NCBI GenBank assembly: GCA_013791775.1
Contig: VMTE01000023.1
Coordinates: forward strand, 62,001-126,000
Source: Hyphomonas sp.
GTDB lineage: Bacteria; Pseudomonadota; Alphaproteobacteria; Caulobacterales; Hyphomonadaceae
Length of the DNA: 64,000 nt
Direction: 5' to 3'
The translations under genes and the position numbers were made by a program. Numbering within the stretch: position 1 is the stretch's first letter; every line of letters starts with the position of its first letter. The notes under the pieces are model-generated. The model did not search any database and had not been told where the DNA came from. It saw only the letters and a program-made list of their open reading frames with translations. Of this stretch, positions 30,180-37,868 are shown piece by piece.

Positions 30180-30395
30180 ATGAAAAACACCGTCCGTATC
30201 CTGAGAAGCGAGAAAGGCTGGAGCCAAGCGGAACTCGCTGATCTGCTCAACGTCTCCCGCCAATCGGTGAACGCCATCGAGACCGGCAAGTACGACCCAT
30301 CCCTGCCGCTGGCCTTCGCCATTGCCCGCCTCTTCGGGCGCCGCATCGAGGAATTGTTCGACGACGGAACGAGTGTGGCGGAGGCGGCGGAGTAA
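30180..30395 (+). CDS. Small Cro/C1-family HTH regulator (YozG-like)
   Basis: 71 residues, almost all of it one helix-turn-helix domain: RILRSEKGWSQAELADLLNV with recognition helix SRQSVNAIETGKYDPS. This short form without a sensor domain is typical of regulators paired with a membrane protein. It starts 5 bp after the membrane-protein gene. The operator array upstream of the operon is its most likely target. Confidence 0.9.
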   Translation: MKNTVRILRSEKGWSQAELADLLNVSRQSVNAIETGKYDPSLPLAFAIARLFGRRIEELFDDGTSVAEAAE

Positions 30396-30405
30396 GCGTC
30401 TAAAG

Positions 30406-30430
30406 CCCCTTCTCCCTTCAGGGAGAGGGG
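30406..30430. repeat. CCCCT(T)CTCCC hairpin between convergent genes
   Basis: CCCCTTCTCCC-TTCA-GGGAGAGGGG, a near-perfect inverted repeat between the HTH gene and ftsY, which converge here. It resembles the hairpins at 42533-42552 and 54966-54988 and could stop transcription from both sides. Confidence 0.6.
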
Positions 30431-30436
30431 AGGTTA

Positions 30437-31678
30437 TCAAGCCTTCAACCCGACCAACGCCCTAGCAAACGCCGCTGCCGAGAACGGCCGCAAGTCCTCG
30501 GCCTTCTCGCCGATGCCGATGAAGTGGATCGGCAGGTCGTGCGCCTCGGCAATCGCGACCAGCACGCCGCCCTTGGCGGTGCCGTCGAGCTTGGTCATCA
30601 CGAGTCCGGTGACGCCCGCCGTATGCCGGAAGGCTTCGACCTGGCTCAGCGCATTCTGTCCGACCGTCGCGTCCAGCACGAGGATCACGTCATGCGGCGC
30701 GTCCGGATCAATCTTCCTCACCACACGGACGATCTTGGCGAGCTCGGACATCAGCTCCGCCTTGTTCTGGAGACGGCCCGCCGTATCAACCAGCACGAGG
30801 TCGAGCCCCTCCGCTTTCGCGCGCTCCACCGCGCCATAGACGAGCCCGGCGGCATCCGCGCCGTGCGCGCCGGACATCACGGGAATACCGCCCCGCTCGC
30901 CCCAGACCTTCAGTTGTTCCACGGCCGCCGCCCGGAACGTGTCGCCCGCCACCAGCAATGCCTTCGCGCCCTGTTCCTGCAGCTTGGACGCAATCTTGCC
31001 GATGGTCGTTGTCTTGCCGGAGCCGTTTACGCCCACAAACAGGACAATGCGCGGCTGCGGTCCATCGGAGAAATCGACAACCTTCTCGCGCGGCTTCAGG
31101 ATCGCCTCGATCTCCTCGGCCAGCACGCTGCGGATTTCCTCGCCCGAAATCTCGCGGTCGAACCGCCCTTTCGCGAGCCCCTTGGTCACCCGCGCGGCGA
31201 CCTTGGTGCCCATGTCGGAGGTGATCAGCAGGTCTTCGAGTTCTTCCAGCGCCGCTGCATCGAGCTTGCGCCTGCCAAGTGCGGCAAGGCCCTCGGTCAG
31301 CCGCGCGGTCGAGCGGGCAAGGCCTTGCCCCAGCTTGCCGAACAGGCCGGGATCATTCGCCTCGGCTTCGGCTGCCGCGCGCGCGGCCGCTTCGGCCTCG
31401 GCGCGCAGACGTTCATGCTCGCGCCGGTCTTCCAGCAGTTTCAGCTCGGCGGCGGCCTTGGCGCGCACCGCCTCGTCGCTGGCCTCCTGCGCTTCGCGGC
31501 GCTGGCGCTCTTCCCAGGCGCGGTTGGCCTCGGCAACCTTCGCCTCGATCTCGGCCTTCTCGCGCGCGGCGGCTTCCTGCTCCGCCAGCTCCTCTGCCGA
31601 CAGCTCGGGCGCCGGCATCGCCGCGCCGGCCGCTTTGGCCTCTTCGAGTTTCTTCTTCTTGCCGAACCAGAGGATCAT
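30437..31678 (-). CDS. ftsY: Signal recognition particle receptor FtsY
   Basis: 413 residues. It is the SRP-receptor GTPase that delivers ribosome-nascent chains to the membrane. An N-terminal region of about 110 residues is a highly charged Glu/Ala/Arg coiled coil, followed by the NG domain: G1 GVNGSGKTTTIGKIA, DTFRAAAVEQL, DTAGRLQNK, TKLDGTAKGG and the C-terminal GIGEKAEDLRPF. The start overlaps the mtaB stop by 4 bp, so the two are translationally coupled. Confidence 0.97.
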   Translation of the reverse strand: MILWFGKKKKLEEAKAAGAAMPAPELSAEELAEQEAAAREKAEIEAKVAEANRAWEERQRREAQEASDEAVRAKAAAELKLLEDRREHERLRAEAEAAARAAAEAEANDPGLFGKLGQGLARSTARLTEGLAALGRRKLDAAALEELEDLLITSDMGTKVAARVTKGLAKGRFDREISGEEIRSVLAEEIEAILKPREKVVDFSDGPQPRIVLFVGVNGSGKTTTIGKIASKLQEQGAKALLVAGDTFRAAAVEQLKVWGERGGIPVMSGAHGADAAGLVYGAVERAKAEGLDLVLVDTAGRLQNKAELMSELAKIVRVVRKIDPDAPHDVILVLDATVGQNALSQVEAFRHTAGVTGLVMTKLDGTAKGGVLVAIAEAHDLPIHFIGIGEKAEDLRPFSAAAFARALVGLKA

Positions 31679-32952
31679 GGGATGTGTGTTCCAAGCAATT
31701 GTTTGCCGTCATGGCCGGTAATCCGTACCGGGAGGACGTATCCGCCCCCCCCTGCCGGGCCGTCCAGCCGGATAGGCGTGAAATCGGGAAGCCGCGCCGC
31801 AAGGCCGCGCTCGATCAGCGCGCTGCGCACCTCGCCCAGATGCCTCGAGAAGTGGCGCGCCAGAGCCGCCTCGCCCACCGCCCGCAGCCGGGCGGCGCGT
31901 TCCTTGACGAGCGGCTTCGTCACCTGGGGCATCTTTGCGGCCGGTGTACCGGGGCGCGGACTGTAGGGAAACACATGCAGGAAGGAGAGGCCGCATTCCT
32001 CCACCAGCCGGACGGAGTTTTCGAAGTGCGCCTCGGTCTCGGTCGGAAATCCGGCGATGATGTCGGCGCCCAGCGCGATGTCCGGGCGTATGCTCCGCAG
32101 GCGCTCCGTGAGCTGAATGGCCTGCTCACGGCCATGGCGGCGTTTCATACGCTTCAGGATCAGGTTGTCGCCATGCTGCAGCGAGAGGTGAAGATAGGGC
32201 GCAACGCGGCTTTCACCCAGCGCCTCGATCAGCGCCTCGTCCATCTCGATCGCATCAATCGAGGAAATCCTCAGTTGGCGGAGCTCCGGCACGAGTTTCA
32301 GGATACGTTGCACGAGGTTGCCCAGCTGCGGCGTACCCGGAAGGTCCGCGCCCCAACTCGTCAGGTCCACGCCCGTCAGCACCACTTCGTAATGCCCGGT
32401 CTCCACGAGACGGCGCACCTGCGCCACCACCTCCCCCGCCGGCACGGAGCGCGAGTTTCCGCGCCCATAGGGAATGATGCAGAACGTGCACCGGTGGTCG
32501 CAGCCATTCTGTACCTGCACATAGGCGCGCGCCCGGCCGTCCATCCCGTCGATCAGGTGAGCGGCGGTCTCGCGCACGCTCATGATGTCGTTGACACGCA
32601 CCTTCTCCGCGCCGCCCAGCAGGTCCAGCGGCGCCCAGGTTGCGGCCTGCATCTTCTCGTGGTTGCCGATCACGCGGGTCACTTCCGGCATCGCCGCGAA
32701 GGCGCCCGGATCAATCTGCGCCGCACAGCCGGTCACCAGGATCGGCGCGCCCGGATTGTCCTTCGCCGCCCGCCGGATCGCCTGGCGCGCCCCGCGCACC
32801 GCCTCGCCGGTCACCGCGCAGGTATTGATGATCACCGCATCGCCGAGGCCTGCCTCCAGCGCATGGCGGCGCATCACCTCGGACTCATAGGTGTTGAGGC
32901 GGCATCCGAGGGTAATCACCGTCGGGCCAGAAGGCGGGGCAGTATCCGGCAT
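31675..32952 (-). CDS. mtaB: tRNA t6A37 methylthiotransferase MtaB
   Basis: 425 residues. A radical-SAM methylthiotransferase that converts t6A37 to ms2t6A in tRNA. The N-terminal UPF0004 domain begins ITLGCRLNTYESE; the radical-SAM cluster motif is CDHRCTFCIIPYGRG. The tail with FSRHLGEVRSALIERG resembles a degenerate TRAM domain. The ATG at 32952 (MPDTAPPSGP) is preferred over an upstream in-frame ATG. It is upstream of ftsY, the usual alphaproteobacterial order. Confidence 0.93.
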   Translation of the reverse strand: MPDTAPPSGPTVITLGCRLNTYESEVMRRHALEAGLGDAVIINTCAVTGEAVRGARQAIRRAAKDNPGAPILVTGCAAQIDPGAFAAMPEVTRVIGNHEKMQAATWAPLDLLGGAEKVRVNDIMSVRETAAHLIDGMDGRARAYVQVQNGCDHRCTFCIIPYGRGNSRSVPAGEVVAQVRRLVETGHYEVVLTGVDLTSWGADLPGTPQLGNLVQRILKLVPELRQLRISSIDAIEMDEALIEALGESRVAPYLHLSLQHGDNLILKRMKRRHGREQAIQLTERLRSIRPDIALGADIIAGFPTETEAHFENSVRLVEECGLSFLHVFPYSPRPGTPAAKMPQVTKPLVKERAARLRAVGEAALARHFSRHLGEVRSALIERGLAARLPDFTPIRLDGPAGGGGYVLPVRITGHDGKQLLGTHIP

Positions 32953-32987
32953 GTTGGGGTGTTCAATGTGCCCCGCGCCGCAGCAAA

Positions 32988-33326
32988 TCAAGGGGTGGTA
33001 AGAATGAGCAGGTGCACATCTTCTGAAGTGCCCAACTCGCGGATACGGTCAACGGCCGACAGCAGGCAGGTCTCGATGTACCCCGTCGGCGCGGTTCCGA
33101 GGGGAAGATAGATGACCTTTGGTGGGCCGCCACGCTGCTCCAGCAGCGCCACGAAGTCGGCATCTCGCGTAACGATGGCGTAGCCTCCGCGCCGCGCGAA
33201 GTCCCAGATGTCTATGTCGGGCGACTCCTGCCTGCCGAGACGCCGGACCTGATGGACCTCTTCGAAATGGGGAGCAAGCGGCCGACAGAGGCGGTAGGAT
33301 AAATTCTGGTCCAAAAGCAGCTTCAC
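32988..33326 (-). CDS. DUF5615 PIN-like toxin candidate
   Basis: 112 residues. It opens with MKLLLDQNLSYRLC and contains DIDIWDFARRGGYAIVTRDA, the PIN-like acidic positions typical of DUF5615 (Mut7-C-like) proteins. These usually pair with a DUF433 antitoxin. GTG at 33326 overlaps the DUF433 stop by 4 bp. It ends 35 bp before mtaB starts. RNase activity is inferred from the fold. Confidence 0.85.
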   Translation of the reverse strand: MKLLLDQNLSYRLCRPLAPHFEEVHQVRRLGRQESPDIDIWDFARRGGYAIVTRDADFVALLEQRGGPPKVIYLPLGTAPTGYIETCLLSAVDRIRELGTSEDVHLLILTTP

Positions 33327-33550
33327 GCTGCCTGGTCACCCGGCTCGCGGTTGGCCAGTTCCGAGCCGAAGGCGAGACATGCCCGGATGTCATCTTCGGT
33401 CAGCTCAGGAAAATCCTCGATGATCTCTGCAACGCTCTGCCCCCCGGCCAGCCAGCCGAGCACGTCAGACACGCTGATCCGCATGCCGCGGATGCAGGGC
33501 TTTCCGCCCCGCTTGCCCGGCTCAAACGTGATAATCGAAGAATAATCCAT
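33323..33550 (-). CDS. DUF433 antitoxin candidate
   Basis: 75 residues. MDYSSIITFEPGKRGGKPCI and RGMRISVSDVLGWLA are textbook DUF433, a small domain with a winged-helix-like fold, followed by DFPELTEDDIRACLAFGSEL. The ATG at 33550 matches the family N terminus; an in-frame ATG at 33649 would add a leader not seen in the family. It comes first in the two-gene module, as antitoxins usually do. Confidence 0.88.
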   Translation of the reverse strand: MDYSSIITFEPGKRGGKPCIRGMRISVSDVLGWLAGGQSVAEIIEDFPELTEDDIRACLAFGSELANREPGDQAA

Positions 33551-33636
33551 AATCTGAATATGCCGGAGCGGCCGAACTTTCGCAATGGACGGCGGAGCCG
33601 CCTTGGCAAACTCCAATCGACAGGTGATTGTGAGCG

Positions 33637-33642
33637 TATAAT
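33637..33642 (+). promoter_or_regulatory. Consensus -10 TATAAT upstream of the small membrane protein gene
   Basis: A perfect TATAAT on the plus strand, with no clear -35. A transcript from it would begin at about 33649, where a GTG codon in frame with the downstream gene sits. Confidence 0.45.
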
Positions 33643-33648
33643 CTCTCA

Positions 33649-34005
33649 TTGTGCCTGCCGCTCTGCTTTTATTTGGATACTCGTCGAGTGAGCTTTGTAC
33701 CCCTTATTCTGGCATTTTCAGCAGTGCTTGGCTTCGGCGGCGCCTTTCTTGTCAACCGGCAAGCTTGGTCGGCGATCTGGGTTGCGGCGGCCGTAAGTTT
33801 TAGCGCCTTGACGCTCTGGATCGTTTGGACCGCTGATGGGGACCCGATAGGCAAGGGAATTCTACTCCTGATCATTCTTATGGTGGGCGCATTCGCGTCG
33901 ATCGGCGCCGTGATCAATTTCTTGTCTGCTGATCGAAGCGGGCCGAAGAAGTGGAGTGTAAGCGAAGTATGGCGGGGGGGCTCGCGATTGCTGCCATGGC
34001 GCTGA
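33649..34005 (+). CDS. Small membrane protein, unknown
   Basis: Up to 118 residues, mostly three hydrophobic helices (FVPLILAFSAVLGFGGAFLV, the IWVAAAVSFSALTLWIVW segment, GILLLIILMVGAFASIGAVI) and a short polar tail. I do not recognise the family. Two starts are possible: GTG at 33649, seven bases after a TATAAT (leaderless translation), or GTG at 33688 with a weak GGA site. Coding potential is supported by hydrophobic periodicity only. It faces away from the DUF433/DUF5615 pair and converges on dapF. Confidence 0.5.
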   Translation: MCLPLCFYLDTRRVSFVPLILAFSAVLGFGGAFLVNRQAWSAIWVAAAVSFSALTLWIVWTADGDPIGKGILLLIILMVGAFASIGAVINFLSADRSGPKKWSVSEVWRGGSRLLPWR

Positions 34006-34058
34006 TGACGAGCTGGTTTCAGACAATTCTCTGAGCAGGCGCAATCGCAGCGCGCGCT

Positions 34059-34868
34059 CTAAACGTCCGTCTCGAATTCCAGTTCCACCGGGCCGGTCAG
34101 GTAGACATGGTCGTCGCTCTCGCGCCATTCGATGTGGAGGTCGCCGCCGTCCATGATCACGCGCGCCTTGCGGCCCGTCAGCTTGGCGCGCGCCGCACAC
34201 ACCAGCGCCGCGCAGGCGCCAGTGCCGCAGGCCTTGGTCAGCCCGGCCCCGCGCTCCCACACCCGCAGGCGGATCGTCTGCTTGTCGATGACCTGCGCAA
34301 AGCCGACATTCGTGCCCTGCGGGAACAGCGGGTGGTTCTCCACCAGCGGGCCGATCTTCGGGATGTCATAGGCGTTCACATCCTCGACGAAGAACACCGC
34401 ATGCGGATTACCCATCGAGACCACCGCCGGTAGCGCCAGGATCGGCTTGTCGATCGGGCCGATCTTGAGGTCGACCCCGCGCACGTCCATTTTCTCCGCC
34501 AGCGGAATATCGGCCCAGCCCATCAGGGGCGAGCCCATGTCCACCGTGATCAGGCTGCCCTCGGCCCGGAAGGCCTTCAGCATGTCGGCCTCGGTCTGGA
34601 TCGTGATCCGGTCCTTGCCGGTCTCGCCCAGGATCAGGTGGCCGACGCAGCGCGACGCATTTCCGCACGCCGAGACCTGTCCGCCATCGGCGTTCCAGAT
34701 ACGCATGAACACGTCTTTTGTGGCATCCCGCTCCAGCGCGATGATCTGGTCGGCCTTCAGGTCAGCCGCAATCTGGCGGATCTGCTCGACGCTCGGCGAA
34801 AACGGCGTGGAGCGCGCGTCGAAAATGGCAAACGCGTTGCCGGCACCGTTCATCTTCCAGAGCTTCAT
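34059..34868 (-). CDS. dapF: Diaminopimelate epimerase
   Basis: 269 residues. DapF epimerises LL- to meso-diaminopimelate for lysine and peptidoglycan. It starts MKLWKMNGAGNAFAIFDAR, has the first active-site Cys in SACGNASRCVGHL and the second in TKACGTGACAALV. The start at 34868 is the family N terminus. In many relatives dapF directly precedes mtaB and ftsY; here the toxin-antitoxin-like pair and a membrane-protein gene intervene. Confidence 0.95.
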   Translation of the reverse strand: MKLWKMNGAGNAFAIFDARSTPFSPSVEQIRQIAADLKADQIIALERDATKDVFMRIWNADGGQVSACGNASRCVGHLILGETGKDRITIQTEADMLKAFRAEGSLITVDMGSPLMGWADIPLAEKMDVRGVDLKIGPIDKPILALPAVVSMGNPHAVFFVEDVNAYDIPKIGPLVENHPLFPQGTNVGFAQVIDKQTIRLRVWERGAGLTKACGTGACAALVCAARAKLTGRKARVIMDGGDLHIEWRESDDHVYLTGPVELEFETDV

Positions 34869-34930
34869 AGGGTGATGTCCTAACGGGTTTCCGCAGCTGC
34901 GGGAAGCGGCGCCGTCGCTGCCTTCCACAC

Positions 34931-35356
34931 TCATTTGGGCACCCGCGTGGAAACGACCCAGCCGGCCACCTGGATTGCCAGCGCGCCGAACATTCCGAGG
35001 GGGACCAGCTTGTGGCTGAACACCAGCGCCGCCACCGCCCCCGCGATACAGGCATAGTCCACCAGGTCGCTGGACATCAGCCAGCCCATCGGTGTCCGCG
35101 CCCGGCGCACTTCCAGCAGCGTGACGCCCGGCCAGGTGCGGCCCATGTCCGGCGGGCCGAACACCGCCATCAGGCGTTTCGACTCCAGGATGCCGGTCAG
35201 TTCCGCCAGGTCCGACAGGCGGGCCTCGCCCAGCGCCACCGTGCGCCGGCGCGCCGAAGTGCCGATCAGGCTGACCAGCGCGGACAGGACAATCCCCAGC
35301 GCCAGCGCAAATTCGGTGAAGTCCACGTAAGGAAGATAGCCGCCCATCGACCCCAT
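34931..35356 (-). CDS. Membrane protein of unknown function
   Basis: 141 residues with an N-terminal helix (FALALGIVLSALVSLIG), a polar middle (RLSDLAELTGILESKRLMAV) and two C-terminal helices. No family recognised. It lies 62 bp upstream of dapF on the same strand. A second in-frame ATG three codons in (MGGYLPYVDF) is possible. Confidence 0.6.
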   Translation of the reverse strand: MGSMGGYLPYVDFTEFALALGIVLSALVSLIGTSARRRTVALGEARLSDLAELTGILESKRLMAVFGPPDMGRTWPGVTLLEVRRARTPMGWLMSSDLVDYACIAGAVAALVFSHKLVPLGMFGALAIQVAGWVVSTRVPK

Positions 35357-35378
35357 ATAGGGGGCGCGGGCGCGTTCG

Positions 35379-36422
35379 TCAGCGGGCTCGCGGAATTGCG
35401 GCCCAATAGTCGAAGTCCAGCAACACGCCTTCGGCGTACTTGCCCGCCGTGTCGCGATAGGCGAAAGCGCCCGGATCCTGATCCTTCACCGCCACCAGCC
35501 GCAGGCGCAGCGCGCCGCAGGTCGGCGACAGTTCGGCTTTACCGAGCACTTCGCTCCAGGCATAGACCGTGTCGCCGGCAAACAGCGGCGAGACGTGCGT
35601 GCCGGCATTGATGGCCAGCACCTGCCCGGCATTCTCGAGGCCGTTGAACGCCAGCGACCGGGCAATCGAGATCACCACCCCGCCATAGATCAGCCGCCTG
35701 CCGAACCGGCTGGTCTTCTGGCCATGGGCATCGAAATGCACCTTCGCCGTGTTCTGGTAAAGGCGGGTGGCAATCTGGTGCTCGGCCTCTTCGACCGTCA
35801 TGCCGTCAACATGGTTGATCTTCTCGCCGATGGCATAGCTCTCATAAACGTGCCGGCTGCCGGCCTGCGAGAACGGCCAGGTTTTCATGCCGGGAAAACC
35901 GGTGAGGCTGGCGGCCGACACAGCGGGTGGCAGGTCCGGCACGACCTCCTCGGGCGCCGGCGAGGCGGCGTCGCGCTTGTTGACCATCACCCAGCGCACA
36001 TAGGACATCACCTCTTCGCTGCGCTGGTTGACCCCCTTCGTCCGCACCCAGACAACCCCGGTCTTGCCGTTGGAATTTTCCTTCACGCCGATCACCTGGC
36101 TTTCGGCCCGCAGCGTGTCGCCCGGCACCACGGCGCGCAGGAAGCGCCCGTCGGCATAGCCCAGATTGGCCACGGCATTCAGCGAGATGTCCGGAACGGT
36201 CTTGCCGAACACGATGTGGAAGGCGTGCAGCGGGTCGGCCGTGAGGCCCGGCAGGCCGGCGCCTTTTGCAAACTCCGCCGAGGAATACTGTGCATACCGG
36301 TTGCCGGTCAGCGCGCGGTAGAGCGCCAGGTCGCCCTCGGTCACCGTCTGCGGGGTCGCATGGATCAGCGTCTTGCCGGGCTTGAAATCTTCAAAGAAGT
36401 TGCCGGGGTTGGATTTCGTCAT
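35379..36422 (-). CDS. mch: Mesaconyl-CoA hydratase (MaoC family)
   Basis: 347 residues with two hot-dog domains. The middle of the protein has FGKTVPDISLNAVANLGYAD, GDTLRAESQVIGVKENSNG and SYVRWVMVNKRD, which closely match my memory of the Rhodobacter mesaconyl-C1-CoA hydratase (beta-methylmalyl-CoA dehydratase). It interconverts mesaconyl-CoA and beta-methylmalyl-CoA in the ethylmalonyl-CoA pathway for C2 assimilation. A CitE/Mcl-type lyase gene lies 0.5 kb upstream on the same strand, which fits the pathway. Confidence 0.88.
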   Translation of the reverse strand: MTKSNPGNFFEDFKPGKTLIHATPQTVTEGDLALYRALTGNRYAQYSSAEFAKGAGLPGLTADPLHAFHIVFGKTVPDISLNAVANLGYADGRFLRAVVPGDTLRAESQVIGVKENSNGKTGVVWVRTKGVNQRSEEVMSYVRWVMVNKRDAASPAPEEVVPDLPPAVSAASLTGFPGMKTWPFSQAGSRHVYESYAIGEKINHVDGMTVEEAEHQIATRLYQNTAKVHFDAHGQKTSRFGRRLIYGGVVISIARSLAFNGLENAGQVLAINAGTHVSPLFAGDTVYAWSEVLGKAELSPTCGALRLRLVAVKDQDPGAFAYRDTAGKYAEGVLLDFDYWAAIPRAR

Positions 36423-36466
36423 GGCGCCCTGTCCTCTCGGGAAGGCGCACGGCGAGGCCCTGAAGT

Positions 36467-36736
36467 CTAGCTCCAGATCCGCTCCGGTACGCCCAGAATC
36501 GTTTCGGCGATCACCTGCATCTGCGGGGCCGCAGAAATCAAGGCACCGCCCGCAAACGGCAGCATGGCGACCAGGGCCGCCGCCGTCAGCAGCGTCGCGG
36601 CCAGAAGCTGCGCATCGGGGCGTTCACCAAATTCCTCGAACGCCCGCGGCCCCATCACCAGATAGGGCACGCCAAAGGCGGCGAAGGCCGAAAAGGCCAG
36701 CAGGACAACGGCAAGGATGATCGCAAAGGTGAGCAT
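36467..36736 (-). CDS. Small membrane protein between the Mcl-type and mch genes
   Basis: 89 residues from the MLTFAII start, with two or three hydrophobic helices (MLTFAIILAVVLLAFSAFAA; LLAATLLTAAALVAMLPFAG). No family recognised. It ends 44 bp upstream of mch on the same strand. A longer in-frame start at 36805 would add a polar leader with no ribosome site. Confidence 0.5.
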   Translation of the reverse strand: MLTFAIILAVVLLAFSAFAAFGVPYLVMGPRAFEEFGERPDAQLLAATLLTAAALVAMLPFAGGALISAAPQMQVIAETILGVPERIWS

Positions 36737-36872
36737 GCCGCCACCCTGCCACCGGTGGGCTGAAATTTGGCGAATCCGGTCGGTGAAATTTGATCGATCC
36801 GGCAAGCCGCAGGCCGCACTGCGACAAAATGCGCGGACGGCTCATCGCACAAGATCCGGGCTGCCGGGTCCC

Positions 36873-36927
36873 GCCTCGCCCCACCCTGTCCCTCCCCATC
36901 CTGGGGAGGGACAGGGTGGGGCGAGGC
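36873..36927. repeat. Perfect GC-rich palindrome, 26-bp arms
   Basis: GCCTCGCCCCACCCTGTCCC... and its exact reverse complement pair over 26 bp around a 3-nt loop. It sits just after the Mcl-type gene's stop on the minus strand and may terminate that transcript, though no T tract follows. It looks like a dispersed intergenic repeat. Confidence 0.75.
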
Positions 36928-36933
36928 AAGGGC

Positions 36934-37815
36934 CTACCCCGCCATCCCCTTTATCGCCTCGTCCATCGCCACGGTCCGGCGCGCTTCATCGAGGTGCAGC
37001 AGCTCGGTCATCTTGCCGCCCACCTTCAGCACGCCTTTCCCGGCATTCGCCGGATCGGCAAATGCCTCGATCACGGCTTTCGCCTGCTCCACGTCATGCG
37101 GGCTCGGCGCGAAGATGCGGTTGCATTCCTCCAGCTGCGAAGGGTGGATCAACGTCTTGCCGTCGAAGCCGAGGTCGCGGCCCTGTTCGCATTCGTCGCG
37201 GAAGCCGTCCTCGTTCTTGATGTCATTGTACACGCCGTCGATGGCGGTGAGGCCGTAGGCGCGCGCCGCCGCGACCGACAGCTGCAGCGCCGTCTGGAAG
37301 GCGAGCCGGTCCGGGGTCATCCGGGCACGGTATTCCTTGGCCAGATCATTGGTGCCCATCACGAAGGTGGTGAGGTGCGAACCGATCCTGGCGGCGGCAA
37401 TCTCCTTGATGTTGAGGATGGCGAGCGGCATCTCGATCATCACCCAGAGGGCAAAGTCCGGGCCAGCACCGGCCTTCTTCAGCGCGGCGCCCAGGCGTTC
37501 GATGTCGCGCGGGCCGGTCACCTTCGGCGCCAGCACGGCCTGCGCCCCGGCGGCCACCGCCATCTCGAGATCGGCATGGCCCCATTCGGTGTCGAGCCCG
37601 TTCATCCGCACGACCAGCTCGCGCGGGCCATAGCCGCCCGCCTTCAGCGCCGCCGCGATGGCGCCGCGCGCCTCGGCCTTGGCATCCGGCGCCACCGCAT
37701 CCTCGAGGTCGAGGATCAGCGTATCGGCCGGCAGCTCGCGGGCCTTCTCGAGTGCGCGCGCGTTGGCGCCGGGCATGTAGAGGCAGGAACGGCGCGGACG
37801 GTGAGCGGTGGACAT
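36934..37815 (-). CDS. CitE/Mcl-family lyase: malyl-CoA thioesterase or malyl-CoA/beta-methylmalyl-CoA lyase
   Basis: 293 residues, HpcH/HpaI aldolase superfamily. Motifs are RRSCLYMPGANARALEKA, DLEDAVAPDAK with acidic metal ligands, MIEMPLAILNI, MGTNDLAKE and DGKTLIHPSQ. Length and motifs fit the Mcl2 (S)-malyl-CoA thioesterase of Rhodobacter; CitE or Mcl1 are the alternatives. Its position upstream of mch supports a role in the ethylmalonyl-CoA pathway, cleaving beta-methylmalyl-CoA or hydrolysing malyl-CoA to malate. Confidence 0.82.
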   Translation of the reverse strand: MSTAHRPRRSCLYMPGANARALEKARELPADTLILDLEDAVAPDAKAEARGAIAAALKAGGYGPRELVVRMNGLDTEWGHADLEMAVAAGAQAVLAPKVTGPRDIERLGAALKKAGAGPDFALWVMIEMPLAILNIKEIAAARIGSHLTTFVMGTNDLAKEYRARMTPDRLAFQTALQLSVAAARAYGLTAIDGVYNDIKNEDGFRDECEQGRDLGFDGKTLIHPSQLEECNRIFAPSPHDVEQAKAVIEAFADPANAGKGVLKVGGKMTELLHLDEARRTVAMDEAIKGMAG

Positions 37816-37868
37816 GAGCGGGTTACCCCTTAGAGCTGTGGCTGGTGTTCAACGGAGCGATGCCCCGC

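Noticed and set aside
33323-33649. Longer DUF433 protein starting at 33649
   Set aside because: The extra 33 residues are not typical of the family, and MDYSSIITFEPGKR at 33550 is the normal N terminus.
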